DNA from: Casuarina equisetifolia
Taxonomy: Eukaryota > Streptophyta > Magnoliopsida > Fagales > Casuarinaceae
Length of the DNA stretch: 64,000 nucleotides
NCBI GenBank assembly: GCA_028551475.1
Contig: CM052357.1
Location: 15,237,931 to 15,301,930, forward strand
Direction: 5' to 3'
Shown here: piece after piece, positions 14,111-25,979 of the stretch
Layout of the letters: each line of letters starts with the position of its first letter
Position numbering within the stretch: position 1 is the first letter of the stretch
Notes under the pieces: model-generated
What the model saw: the letters and a program-made list of their open reading frames with translations, nothing else
Told to the model about the DNA's origin: nothing
Databases searched by the model: none
Translations under genes and position numbers: made by a program

Positions 14111-14849
14111 CTAAATTTTTAAACCAATATCATACTTGTGTGAATAGCGAAACAATTTTTAAAAGAGAAATTAATTTGAAAACCAATTCAACTCCCTTTT
14201 TTTAGTTTACCATTATATCTAATAGTTATCACTAGCTAGAACAAGTCATCCACTAGAGGATGGACTGAACTTGGTAAAGACATTCAGTGCTAGAAAAGGA
14301 ATAAAGGCATAATTGTGTGGCTTGAATTAGGGCATATAAAGTTACTCATCCAAGTTGTTTGACAGACCCATGTGGGTGTTTGGTTGGACATGACCATAGT
14401 GAAGATGGCCAACAAAGGGCTAGATTGTTCACCAAGCTTTAAATGCGCCTCTTAAGTGAGAAGAATGTCCTAAATTGGTAGTATGGATCTTGAGGCAACT
14501 AAGTGAGTATGCATTGGACTTCTTTGTTTTGGATTAACATAATGGGCTAATGAATTGGCCATGTGAGTACGAGTTTGGCCTACCTAGTTTCCTTGATGTG
14601 AGGTTGCCACTTAAGGTGGTGCTCTGTTTATTTCCTTTTTGTTCCCTTTTGTATGTACTTTAATTTTCAGATGTAAACATCTTTATTTATTGTATGACTA
14701 TTACGACCCTATCGGTTTCAAATGTATTGATGCACTTATTTAATAAAACTATTGTAATGATTCAATCTTTGATTTTTTAACATTTATCTTAACTTGAATA
14801 TTTTTTAGTTTGGAAATTTAAGTGACTCAATTTTATGTACCGTAGTTAA
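14111..14849. other. Unassigned repeat-like spacer
   Basis: I see no gene. The stretch may include the left part of the LTR that ends just before the primer-binding site at 15118, but its TG start was not found. Confidence 0.3.
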
Positions 14850-15130
14850 ACCTTTGTAATGGTTAAACATTTAGAGTGTAGTTATAAATATGTGACCAGT
14901 ATTGTATTCATTATGCAAGAGAGGGTGAATACTTATATAAAGAGATCTTTTCAGCTAACCCTACTTATACAATTTCTACACATTCTTCCTATTCTCCTAA
15001 AATACTCTTATTTCCTTTTCCTCTAACCTTTTTTCATGATGATTCCTAGTTAAAGGTTAACTTAGTTTTAAGTTAGGAGTTAAGTGCTAAATGTACTTGA
15101 TTTAAGTACGTTACAAATGCTATTAGAGCC
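14850..15130 (+). mobile_element. Ty3/gypsy 5' LTR end plus primer-binding site
   Basis: An A/T-rich stretch with a TATATAAAGAG promoter-like box near 14935 runs to a terminal ACA at about 15115. Bases 15118-15130 (TGCTATTAGAGCC) are a degenerate copy of the plant initiator-Met tRNA primer-binding site TGGTATCAGAGC, in the expected place two bases after the LTR. The gag start codon follows at 15162. This marks the left side of the host gypsy element. Confidence 0.6.
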
Positions 15131-15161
15131 TAACTCTTAAGATAATCTAAGTTATTGAGAA

Positions 15162-15821
15162 ATGGCTAGTAATTCTTAAAGGTGTGGTGGACTTATAACA
15201 TGAAAGATAAACAAAGAGAAAGAGCTCCCAAGTCAATGCAGTGACTTTGGAGGAGAAAGTTATTGCGATTAGGCATAGTGTGGTAGCATAATCTAGAGAG
15301 CTTAACAAGAGTCACTACTATTAAGCTCTCTACTGGAAAAAAACATGGTCTAACTCTAAGACCAAATCGATGCTCTAAAGAAGGAGAGATCTATTGTTAG
15401 TGGAGTTAGGAATGTTCTTAATAAAAAAAATTCTAAATCGATGACACATGGTAGAGAGTGGGACACAATTGAAGTAGAGAATTTCATACGACATATGGAG
15501 TACTACTTTAAAGTAGCCTAAATTAGCAATGAGCTTGTTAAGATACACATTGCTTGTTTTTATGTCACTCATAATGCTATTATGTGGTGGAATAGAAAGC
15601 ATCATGAGACTAAGAAAGGGGATGTCAAGATCAAAACTTAAGAGGTGTTTAAGATAGAATTAAAGAAATAATTCCTTTCCAAGAATGTGACCAAAAAACC
15701 TATGAGACATTAAGGGACTTGAGGCACATAACAGCCTTGTGGGCGCATGTGCAAGCCTTCTCATACGCAACACTATATCTTCAATAAGTGCCAGAAGAGA
15801 CCTATTGTTCTTCTTTGAGTG
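15162..15821 (+). pseudogene. Ty3/gypsy gag, N-terminal part, decayed
   Basis: After ATGGCTAG at 15162 the plus strand gives a gag reading with several stops and frame changes: WDTIEVENFIRHMEYYFKVA, IHIACFYVTHNAIMWWNRKH, FKIELKK.FLSKNV and LLFFFE. This follows the retrotransposon gag domain order (W.....VE.FL..ME.YF; A..YL...A..WW). It stops at 15821 where a solo LTR is inserted and resumes at 20084. Confidence 0.75.
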
Positions 15822-17229
15822 TGTTCGGTAAAATCCTACATGCAAGTGTACATGTCGAACAAGTAATACAATGATGAGTAAGATATCATTTTACAGAGAT
15901 TGGTGATTACTAGGCCAACTAATTACTAATGGTAAATAGTTTTCAAAATTTATTTAGCAAATCAAAATGGTAAAACATAAATTAACTAACTGAATTTAAA
16001 AGAACTAGATAGACGTAACAAGTTAGAGCATCTGAATTCACCTAACTATTAAGTACTAATGTTGATCATTTATGTTTGTAAGATTGATTCTACTCATGTG
16101 ATGGCAAAATTTCTTAATTTATTCACTATCCTATCTTAAAGTATAGCAAACTTACTTAGCTCATTAACTCATTATAACTTTATATGTGAACTAAAAATGA
16201 ACTAAGTGCATTAAGATTTATGCATATTCTAATTTACACCTAAAGCCACACAAACCATATGGTATATCTATCCATATTAATCTCTGGTTGCACATTACAA
16301 GAAGTAATTGCATTGTCATTTCTTGTCGGTCTCTAACTTACAAATCAAATCATCTAAGTGATAGTTAATCACTTTAACACATTAAACATAGTAATGTGCA
16401 ATGTTGTAAACATAAAATATCTCACAAAACATCATAATCATAACATTTGCACCATTATAATTAAGTTACATTATAGCTCCAACAAACTAGACTAAGACAT
16501 GGTATATGTACAAACTAAAGTAGTGCAAGAAATTGAATAAAGTATTTTGTAAATTAAAAACACTAAAGTTATCACCAAAATGTCTTCAAATCATAGAAAC
16601 ATTACACAAATCTACACATCATAGGGAGTAAAAGGAGTTATCTAAAGAAAAGAGAAAGAAAACGAGTTGCACATGCCACCACGCATTATCACCACATGCC
16701 TTTATGCCCTGCTCTTCACAGAAAATGTTGGAATCCGGTTGTGGAAAGTGTCTGGAGTGTTTGGAGTGTTGGTCTACAAAGAAATCGCTTTGATCTGCCA
16801 CTAAATTGCATAGATCTGTTGGAATATAGCCTGGATGACATTTGTTGTCTTTCGTTGGAAATTGCCTGATGCGTCTCATGATGAACAATTGAGTGAGCTT
16901 TGGATTATGGAAAGATTGGAACAAGATAATAATAAGAAAATTCAAAAATATAAAGGATTGGAAAGGTAAAGGTTGGAAAATAAAGTACTGAAACGTAAAG
17001 ACAGTAATTTAAGTGCAAGAATTAAAATGGCTGGAATGTAAAAGGCTAGAAAGTAAGAATACAAAATTTAAAGGCAAAGCTTAAAGAAAACAAAATTCAA
17101 TGACTTCTCCAATCTTAAAAGTTTTGATTACAACTGAAATAACAATGTCTTTAAATAGATGACTAAACCTAATGCTAGAATAATTAGGAATACTCAAAAC
17201 TTATGTTTGGTAGGTTTAAGGAAAATAAA

Positions 17230-17515
17230 AAACTAACCAAATTAAGATTCTAAACAAATCAGGAATAGGATCCTAACAAATTAGGAACCTTAAAATAGTA
17301 AGAATCTTAACAGGAATGGAAATGCAAGATAGTAGGAATCCTGACAAGAATGGAAACTTCAAATAGTAGAAATTCTTATAGGAATGGAAGCTCCAAATAA
17401 TTGGAATCCTAACAAAAATGGAAACTCCAAATAGTAGGAATCCTGAGAGGAATGGAAACTCCAAGTAATAGGAATCCTGATAGGAATGGAAACTCCAAAT
17501 ATAGAAATCATATAG
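17230..17515. repeat. Minisatellite inside left LTR, about 32-34-bp unit
   Basis: About seven imperfect units of the form GGAATGGAAACTCCAAATAG followed by TAGGAATCCTGATA. The same array occurs in the partner LTR at about 19200-19440, so it was present before insertion. Translated shadows of this array give the repetitive hydrophobic open frames on the minus strand, which are not genes. Confidence 0.85.
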
Positions 17516-19199
17516 GCTGGGCCATTAACATAGACTGGCATAGTTACTCCCGCATCATTCTCCTTTTCTTGAAGAAGATTTGTCCTCAAATCTTGATTGT
17601 TGGTTTGGACTTTATTGTTCCATGGATCCATAATCCAAGTTCTTAAACGCATATGAAGCTTTACCTATGGTGGCCTACCCAAGTGCATTGGTTCACAAAT
17701 CAACGGTAAACAACCTTGCTGCTTGGATGGAAGTTTACAACTTGACCAATAATATAATCCAAAAAAGTAGTTGAAATTAAGTAGTGTTTTAGCAGCACCT
17801 TCATCAATAGCATTGAAAAATCTTGTGATTGGTGTGGACATGTCATCCTCTCATGATTTAAAAATACAAACCCATAAAGAAAACCATTGGTCATGCTAAA
17901 TAATGTCTCTAAATTCTTCAACACTTGGATGACAACTTGTGTGTCTTTTGACAAAATTTCTTCTATTGTCATGTTTGGTAAGATCTCGTGGTGCGGTAGA
18001 TCTGAACTTCTTGGATTTGTCTTTTTCTTTTGGCAGCACATCTTGCTCTAGAAGATCTAAGCACTTTGGATGTGCATTCATGGTCATTGGTGCCTCAATC
18101 TCTAAAAGATCCAAACTTTTAGGGTCTACCTCCTTCTCTGGCAACACCACAAGCTTTGGTGTATCCAAATTGTTTTGTTTTGTTTCCATCATACCTCTTT
18201 CTTCAATTTGAACTACCTTTATATCTTTTTTGGTGAGGGTTCTTTCTTGTACCACCTTTCTATCCACATATCATAGTCTTCATTGTAGTAATTGTGGTGG
18301 TGCTTTTGCTGGTACTTGGAATCTATTAAAACATGATCTTCTTGTTACGGTGGTTAATATATTGAGGGTACATAGGGTGGTTGAAAAATTAAGGTTGGTA
18401 TGGTGGATATTTTTGGTAAAAAGGTGTATGTGGTGCTAGCCTTTGTGGTATATTTAAAGGTTGAGTTGGTAGTGGTATGGATACTTGGGGTGGTGGTAAA
18501 GTTGTTTGGAATGGCGGGTGCGTTGTTTGTGGTGGTGGTGGAGTGTAAAGTGTCTGGGTTGTTTGTAGCGGAAAGTGCTATTTAAGCAAAAGTTTGAATT
18601 CATAGATTTCAGCCCTCATGTTCTCAATTTCACTTTTCTGTACCATGTGGGCAACTAGCCATGGTGGAGTGGGTAAGGATGAACGAAAAGAACCATCTCC
18701 TTCTTGACATGGTGATATTATTAAACAACAGATTAATGAGATGAACAAATCTGTTAGAACAGCTCACTCACCAAAACCTTGGCTTTGATTACCACTTGAT
18801 GCATCTCGTGATGGACAATTGAGTGAGCTTTGGATTATGGAGAGATTGGAACAAGATAATAATAGGAAAATTCATAAATATAAAGGATTAGAAAGGTAAA
18901 GGCTAAAAAATAAAGTGCTGAAACGTAAAGACAGTAATTTAAGTGCAGGAATTAAAATAGCTAGAATGTAAAAGACTAGAAAGTAAGAATACAAAATTTA
19001 AAGGCAAAGCTTAAAGAAAACAAAATTCAATGACTTCTCCAATCTCAAAAGTTTTGATTACAACTGAAATAACAATATCTTTAAATAGACGACTAAACCT
19101 AATGCTAGAACAATTTCGTTTTACTCAAAACCTAAGTTTGGTAGGTTTAAGGAAAATAAAAAACTAACCAAAATTAAGATTCTAAATAAATCAAGAATA

Positions 19200-19440
19200 G
19201 GATCTAACAAATTAGGAACCTTAAAATAGTAAGAATCTTAACAGGAATGGAAATGCAAGATAGTAGGAATCCTAACAAGAATGGAAACTCCAAGTAATAG
19301 GAATCCTAGTAGGAATGGAAGTCTAGATAATTGGAATCCTGACTAGAATGGAAACTCCAAATAGTAGGAATCCTGATAGGAATGGAAACTCCAAGTAGTA
19401 GGAATCTTGATAGGAATGGAAACTCCAAATAGTAGAAATC
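19200..19440. repeat. Minisatellite inside right LTR
   Basis: Partner of the array at 17230-17515, with the same 32-34-bp unit and slightly different unit order. Confidence 0.85.
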
Positions 19441-19714
19441 ATATGGGTTGGGCCATTAGCATGGACTAGTATAGTTACTCCTGCATCATCACCGCATAAT
19501 TGTATGCAACTACTGCATAACGATCGAAAATCACAAATGGATATGTTCCTTTCTTACTGTAAAACACCTAAAAATGCCCATAAAAAGGGTCTTAGACGTT
19601 GGAAATGGGTCACGCTGTTGGTGACCACCTTTTCGCACAACGATCACTAGAGGAGATGAATGCAGACAGAGTTCTGATCAACGGCCGCACGACCGTCCCA
19701 TTCCAGAGTTTGTC

Positions 19715-19759
19715 TTCCTCTCTCTCTCTCTTCTCTCTTCTCTCTCTCTCTCTCTCTCG
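19715..19759. repeat. (CT)n microsatellite
   Basis: Near-pure CT run within the distal part of solo LTR copy 1. In copy 2 the corresponding place (about 20686-20720 on plus) carries an A run followed by AGAGAGAGAG, its complement. Confidence 0.8.
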
Positions 19760-20083
19760 CTTGCTTGTGACCCGACAATGCCGACCTCCTCTCTTTTCCC
19801 CTTCTATTTTTTTTACCTGACTAGATAATCCTCTTGATTTCCTGATAATTACTTTTTGACACTAAAGCTAGCTCATGCCATACCTCATGTGAGTTTTCCA
19901 TATATGATAGGAAAACATCTTCTTTTGCATGGTTTGCTGCTTCTTTTCCTTCTAGGGTTTGCTGCATGAAACAACAAAAATTTCATAAATATAGACAAGT
20001 GCACATATAATTTAATAAATACTATAACATATAGTACCTAAAGTAATTAAAATGATCATATACAAAATAGAGTTATTAGAATG

Positions 20084-20394
20084 GTCCTTAGAATTGGGTG
20101 AAAGACAAGCTAAATAAACACGATGTAATGAAATTAAGCTTTTGACAAATTGTGAGCAAAGTGAATCATGCTCAAGCCACTTACCTAAATTGGCATTTCG
20201 AGGAAAGGAGGGAGTTAACCACCATTCAACCACAATGGAGGTACTAGACAACCCTTTAAGTATGATGGTGATAAGAAAAAAGGTACCATTTCTTATTTTA
20301 TTTGTAAAGGTCTATATTATATGTAAGATTGTCCAAAAGGTGGATTGTTGAATGTTATAGAGCAAAAACATGACGAAAATCCTATGGAGGATGG
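20084..20394 (+). pseudogene. Ty3/gypsy gag, C-terminal part with zinc knuckle
   Basis: Continues the gag reading broken at 15821: SGP.NWVKDKLNKHDVMKL (family pattern DGL..W.K.EL.R..V..L), then a basic/Asn-rich linker, then YFICKGLYYM.DCPKGGLLNVI, a decayed CCHC zinc knuckle (C-x2-C-x4-H-x4-C) in which the first Cys reads Tyr and the His reads Tyr. Stops and frame changes are present. Flanked on both sides by oppositely oriented solo LTRs. Confidence 0.7.
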
Positions 20395-22009
20395 TAATAA
20401 CTCTATATTTTATAAAGTTATTATTGTATTTTAAGTAATGTTTAATATAGTTTTTATTAAATTAAAATTTTATTTTATTATATTTATTCATATTTTGTTA
20501 TTTTATGTACCAAACCCAAAATAGAAGAAAAAGAAGTAATAAATCATGCAAAAGAAGTGAAAAAGAAAAAAGAAGGAAAAGAGAGGAAACACGTGGGACC
20601 TGTGAAGTTATTACGTAAAGGAGAGAGAACAGGTTTTGGTCGGGAATGTTTGGAGGGGGCTTGACCGAGCAAAAATGAGAGAAATTGAAAAAAAAAAAAA
20701 AAAAGGAGAGAGAGAGTGAACAATTGGGCCAAAGAGGAGAACAACGGCTAGAGCATCAGCAGTAAGGGATCTCGTCGAAGCTCAAAGATGACACACAACA
20801 GTGCGTGTCTCAGGCATAAAACGCGGCGGTTGTGTGACAGCGTATCGCCGGTGTCCTTTTTTGATGAGAAACCCATTTCAAAGGTTTTCCGGCCAAATTT
20901 GAGTGCTTTCTGGTGATCTAAAAGTAGATCTGGCTTCCTAAAGCAATTTTTGGCATTTCTGCACTAGTTTTGTGGCGGTTTACGGCAGTTTTCGGCAAAG
21001 AACATCGAACGCTATTCGAGTCTTCTCCACTAGATCTATGCGTCTCAGAGGCAGATTTGCGTGATCTTTTTGCAGATCTACAACCTAGGGGTCTCAATCT
21101 ACCTTTATGGAAGTTTCTATGAAGACCAGCGGCGGACGGTGGCAACGGTGTCACCAGCGTGTGACGGCACGTGTGAAAACGTGTAATGGTGTGAAAACAA
21201 GTTTCTAGCTTGTTTCATCCCATTTTTCAGACAGAACCTCCTCCACCCCTTGATGTGCAGATTTGTGCAACCTTTTTATGATTTGAAGACATTTTGGTGA
21301 CAGCTTTAATGATTTTTAATTTACAAAATGTTTTGTTTATATTTTTGTACTGATTTAGTTTATGTAAATATGTTGTTTTCGTTCGTTGTGTTAGAACTAT
21401 GATGAAACTGAATTATGAAGTCAGAATTATTTATGTTTTGTGATATATTTTATGAATGTAAAGTTGATATTATGGAGTTTAATGTCTTTAAGTGATTAGT
21501 TACTACTTAAATGATTTGATTTACATGTTAGAGATCGATAGGAGATAACATGCAATTGTTTTTTACAATATACAACCATAAATTAATATGGATAGACATA
21601 TACTATATGATTTGTGTGGATTTAGGTATAAATTGAAATATTCATAAATCTTAATTCACTTAGTTCATTTAATTCATGGGTAGAAATACAGTGAGTTAGT
21701 GAGTTAACTAGTTCATTATACCTGGACATAGGATATTGAATAAACTAGAATATTCATAAATGATTTACATCTGTATCTAGTAATTAAGTGAAATCGGATG
21801 CTCTAATATCTTTGGTTAATCAAGTTTAGGTTAAATTTAATTAGTTAATTCATGTTTTACCACTTTGAGTTGCTAGATAAACTCTAAATTCTATTCACCA
21901 TTAGTAATTAGTTAGTTTGGTAAACATCAATTTTTGTGAGACGATACTCATACTTATCATTATATTACTTGTTTCACATGTATATTTACATGTAAAATTT
22001 CACCGAACA
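20395..22009 (+). mobile_element. Solo LTR, TA..CA family, copy 2 (plus)
   Basis: 1615 bp, starting TAATAACTC and ending CCGAACA, the inverted counterpart of copy 1. The final bases contain GAGACGATACTCATACTTAT and ATTACTTG, a pattern I recall from 3' ends of plant gypsy LTRs just before the primer site. No internal region follows; instead a protease reading begins, so this is a solo LTR. Flanking bases GATGG and AATAA do not match as a target duplication, so some flank may be deleted. Confidence 0.7.
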
Positions 22010-22970
22010 AATAAATATATGGTAGTTTTGCAAATGTTCAACACCATGGAAGATAAGGCTTTTCAACTAGTTGCAAGATCTTTGATATATATGGAACTTA
22101 TAGTTAATAACAATAAGACCAAAGCTATGGTGGATTTGGCTACCACACATAATATTATATTGCCTAGAAAATCCAAGAAATTGGGTCTCTTAATGAGGAA
22201 AGATATTCGGTCATTGAAGGACAATAAACAACAAGCCATGGGCAATGTCTAGGCTAGCTCTCGATGTAGATCTATATATAGGAAAATAAAAGGAAAATAG
22301 ATTTACAATGGTATTTATAGAGGACTACAAGTTGGTCCTCATGTTGAACTTCCTGCATGTAATTCACGCTTTTCCCTACCATATACAAGTTGTTTTTATG
22401 TTTTTATAGGAAATATGCCATGCATGATTTCTACAAAAGCCATGGGTCTTACCCAAAAATTCTTTTTGCTATGCAATTAAAGAAATGTATACAAAAAAGT
22501 AAGGAAACCTATTTAGCCATATTGAAGGAATAAGAAAAGATCTTGAAGAATGAAAACCTTCCTCTAATGGTTCATGATGTCCTTAAGGAGAATAATGATT
22601 TAATGCCTCTAGAGATGCTAAAATAATTACTTCTTAAGAGGGAAGTTAACCATTCAATAAAGTTGGAGTTAGGAACAAAGCCTTCAATGAAAGCCTTTTA
22701 CAGAATATCCCTATCCAAATTGGAAGAGCTTAGGAAACAATTGAAGACTTTGCTAGATGTTAGGTATATTTGGAAATCAAAGGACTCATATAAAGCTCTC
22801 ATGCTTTTCAAAGCAAAGAAGAATTACTTGATGTGGCTTTACATTGACTAATGAGTGGTAAACAAGATCATAAGAGTATTTGACAAGTTGGGCAAGGCTT
22901 GTTACTTTATAAAGGTAGACTTGAGATTGGATTATCACTAGGTTTGGATTACTGTTGGAGACAAACCTAA
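22010..22970 (+). pseudogene. Ty3/gypsy protease and N-terminal reverse transcriptase, decayed
   Basis: Protease reading: ELIVNNNKTKAMVDLATTHNII, where the family has (A)LVDTGATHNFI, so the catalytic D-T/S-G triad reads D-L-A and is destroyed. Then RT: GTKPSMKAFYRISLSKLEEL, LDVRYIWKSKDSYKALMLF, KLGKACYFIKVDLRLDYHQV, matching family blocks P..APYR..P.EL.EL..QL, G.I..S.SP..AP and GA..FSK.DLRSGYHQ. The reading ends at GDKP where a solo LTR is inserted and resumes at 24661. Confidence 0.82.
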
Positions 22971-24660
22971 TGTTGGAAAATAAAGGTTTTGTTGTGACAA
23001 AATATATTTGTGAATTATTACTTGAAATATTTTTTTATATGTAAAAGAAAATCATAAGAAGTAAAAGGTGCACAAATTGTAATATCAATTAATGATATTA
23101 TAAAACAGCCGAGTTCTTACATTTTTTTATACAAAACATTCTTATGAAGTGATTTTAAGAAATATCTTATATGGGTGATGTTTTAGACAAATAAATAATA
23201 ATAATAAAATATACTTTAATATATTTAAAGAAAAAATGATACTTGTTCTTATATACTTATAGGTACACATTAAAAGGAAAAAGGGGATATAAGTTATTTT
23301 ACAAGGTGATCGTATAAGGCTAGACTGAGATGCATTGATTTGCTAGACTAAGATGCACTGATCTGTTGGATCGAGATGCATTGGCCCAAGCTACATTGAT
23401 TTGTTGGACCAAGCTGCAACAGCCTGAGTTGTATTAAACTGTTGGATCAAGTTACATCGGCCCGTTAAGCTGCATTACAAAGTCTTGCTTGAGCCTAAGT
23501 GGTGAAGTAAACTAATATACTATCGTTTCACTTAATGTTAAGAACAAATAACTTTTAATCGAGCAAATAGTCGAAGAAGCCCTAAGTCCCTTTGCTGACT
23601 CGCTCTCTCCTCTCTTTCTCTCTCTATCTTTGACAGTCTAACGGGAATATTGTTGAGGTGATTGATCTGTCAGAACGGCCATTATGTTGTATCAATCGTC
23701 TTCTTTATTGTTGCACGATGGAGTTTATGTCAAGTCTCAATGGGAAAAGCTTAATGGGTAGTTCAGGTTTGAATTGAAACCCTAGAAAGCTTGAAGTCTG
23801 TGAATCCTATATAATATTGTGTTCATTTGAGATTCACATTGATTCTTTTGGAGAAATATACATCATATTTTGAGAAGAATTAAGTTTATGCTTAAGACCT
23901 ACAAAGAAATCTCAAATCCGATTGCTCTCTTCATCAAATTATGAAGCTATTTTATATTTTCAATGATATCCCTTCAAACTAATATTCTTGTGAATATTCA
24001 TTGTTAGATTAAGTTGTTTATGTGGTAATTGAGCTTTGATTATCATATGCATATAAACTTTGTAAATCTGAAACCTTAATTTTGTAAAAATTAGAGATTT
24101 CGTGATTAAAGCTTGAATTGAGTTTGTTTATCTTCAATTAGCTCTTTAAGAAGCATTATTCGTCGCTCACATTACATATTTGAGGATTTGCTTGATGTAC
24201 TAAGGTTGGCTCAACCTAAACTTTATAATCATGGAAAAATTGACTCCTTGTTAAGGAGTTGTGAAGTGTAGGAGAGGAATTTTCCTACCTTGAAGTAAAG
24301 TAGATTTCAACTTATTAAGTTGAAGGATAAGAAGGTAGATGTAGGACTTAAGGATTGAGTGTCAAACTATCGTGATAAATTTGGTATTTTTCTTTCCCTT
24401 ACCTACTCAGATTTGGCTTGCTGTTTATTGATAAATATTTAGCCTTTGACTTGATATGAACTTGTTGTCTTATCCGTGAGTTAGCTTGTCATTTAATTGA
24501 TAATAACTTGCTATTTGTAACTAATTAGTATGTCAATTGCTTGCTATAATTGTGTGATTTGTATGAACTTCTAGAATTGATTAAAGAAAAGAAAAATTAT
24601 GATTAGTTCTTAGCTTAACCAATTTAACCCCCCTTTCTTGTTAAGTCATAAAACCCATCA
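22971..24660 (+). mobile_element. Solo LTR, copia type, copy 1, inside gypsy RT
   Basis: 1690 bp, TGTTGG...CCCATCA. Full-length match by eye to 29720-31419. It contains the TTCAATTGGTTGG-like region, GTAGGACTTAAGGATTGAGTGTCAAAC, and ends with CAATTTAACCCCCCTTTCTTG before the terminus, as many copia LTRs do. Flanked by CCTAA (22966-22970) and TCTAA (24661-24665), a 5-bp target duplication with one change. Deleting it rejoins RT as GDKPKTTYMMQYKSF. Bases 23310-23500 hold an imperfect array built on GATTTGTTGGACCAAGATGCA. Confidence 0.88.
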
Positions 24661-25830
24661 TCTAAGACAACATACATGATGCAATATAAATCCTTTAAGT
24701 GGTTAGTCTTGCCTTTTGGCTTAACCAATGCTTTTGCAACATTTTACATGTTAATAAACAACTTGTTCCATCTATACCTAGACAAGTTTATGATGGTCTA
24801 CTTGGATAATATTGTGGTGTGTAGCAACTCATTAGAGGAGTATGTTGGCACTTGAAGATATTGTTTAAGGTATTATAAGAGAACAAACATTATTTGAAGA
24901 AGAAGAAATGTTTTTTTGCACATGAAAAGGTACTTTCTCAGACATGTCATCAAACAAGAAACCTTACAAATGGATGAGACCAAAATGAAGGCAATTTAAG
25001 AGTGGGAAACCCTATTAAAGGTAACAAAGTTGAGATCTTTTATTGGTTTGGTAAATTTTATTATAGGCATTTCATTGTTAGATACTTGACAAGGGAAACA
25101 CCCTTAATTGAGCTATTAAAGAAAACAAAGATGTGGGAGTGGACCAAGGAATGCTACTCTACCTCTAATGATTTGAAGATCATGGTGATGAAGGAATCTG
25201 TGTTGGTGTTACCTAACTTCTCCAAACTATATAAGGTGCACTCAAATACTTTTGGTTTTGCTATTAAGTGTATATTGATATAGGATTGGCATCATGTTGT
25301 CTTTGAAAGTCATAAGCTGATGAAATGGAGCATAAGTGCACCATACAAGAGAAAGAGATGACAACCATCATTCACTACTTAAGAACATGGTAGTCACTTC
25401 CTACTTAGCTCCTGATTCTTGACCTGGATGGATAATGTAGCCATAAGCTATTTCTAGACCTAAAAGAAGTTATCGTTGAAGCAAGCCAGATGGTAAGACT
25501 TCTGGCTAAGTTTGACTACATGGTAGAATACTAGTCTAGAAAAACAAACGTGGTAGTTAATGCTCTCACTAGGAAGACCAATTTGGCTACCATGAGTATA
25601 GTTATTAGAGATACAATATAATTGGTGCAAGAAAGGATGCCAAAACCTCCTGACCAAGCAATTGAAGCAACTTGTGAGAGATGACATGACTAAATAATTT
25701 TGGTTGGTAAAGAGATTGCTCTATAGGCAAAGCAAATGCTTGTACATGCCTAGGATTACAAATACATACAGTATTATTTACACACCAATATTCTTCTTTA
25801 GGATATACCACAAAGCCTAATAAATTTCAA
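24661..25830 (+). pseudogene. Ty3/gypsy reverse transcriptase C-terminus and RNase H, decayed
   Basis: Resumes with TTYMMQYKSFKWLVLPFGLT and NAFATF, then FMMVYLDNIVVCS; the YLDD active site (24799-24810) reads YLDN. Connection and RNase H follow: LRSFIGLVNFI, WTKECYSTSNDLKIMVMKES, EKEMTTIIHYLRTW and VEY.SRKTNVVVNALTRK. Multiple stops. The trail fades at about 25.8 kb before an integrase zinc finger can be recognised. Confidence 0.82.
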
Positions 25831-25979
25831 ATATACAAAAGACGCAATATCAAAGCCTTATTTGAGATGTGTAGAGAATAAGTTCTAAGTTTTGATTCTA
25901 ATAACAACTCCTACTAAGAACAATAGGACTTGAAACATTGCAAACCAATCAAACAATAAAACACAAATTAATAAAACAC

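Larger units (their letters stand above)
16867..19488 (-). mobile_element. Non-autonomous LTR retrotransposon (2.6 kb)
   Basis: Two direct repeats, 16867-17557 (691 bp) and 18797-19488 (692 bp), both start TGATGC and end GCATCA. Internal region is 1239 bp. On the minus strand a tRNA-Met-type primer site (TGGTAATCAAAGCC) follows the upstream LTR, covering 18779-18794, so the element points leftward. Internal frames give a proline-rich stretch, a Lys/Glu-rich stretch (minus 17896-18267) and a C-terminal DLRTNLLQEKENDA tail like that before the 3' LTR of gypsy elements; no RT, integrase or RNase H. Flanks TTGCC and TCACC may be a decayed target duplication. The host LTR alignment to its sister copy resumes after removal. 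Confidence 0.85.
15822..20078 (-). mobile_element. Solo LTR, TA..CA family, copy 1 (minus), carrying a nested element
   Basis: Reverse-complement match along its whole length to 20395-22009, by eye with many substitutions. Without the nested 2.6-kb element it is about 1630 bp; copy 2 is 1615 bp. Read on the minus strand it starts TAATAACTC and ends CCGAACA. The last 60 bases hold a TACTCAT..ATTACTTG block that I recall from the 3' ends of some plant gypsy LTRs. It is flanked by GAGTG (15817-15821) and GAATG (20079-20083), a near-perfect 5-bp target duplication. Removing the insert rejoins the gag reading. The TA start replaces the usual TG. Confidence 0.75.

Noticed and set aside
17273..17652. 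Repetitive hydrophobic minus-strand open frames
   Set aside because: They are translations of the 32-34-bp minisatellite in an LTR.
15822..22009. Long-TIR DNA transposon (MULE or foldback)
   Set aside because: The arms are inverted copies, but the gag reading continues cleanly from 15821 to 20084 and the core encodes a gag zinc knuckle. Two oppositely oriented solo LTRs explain this better.
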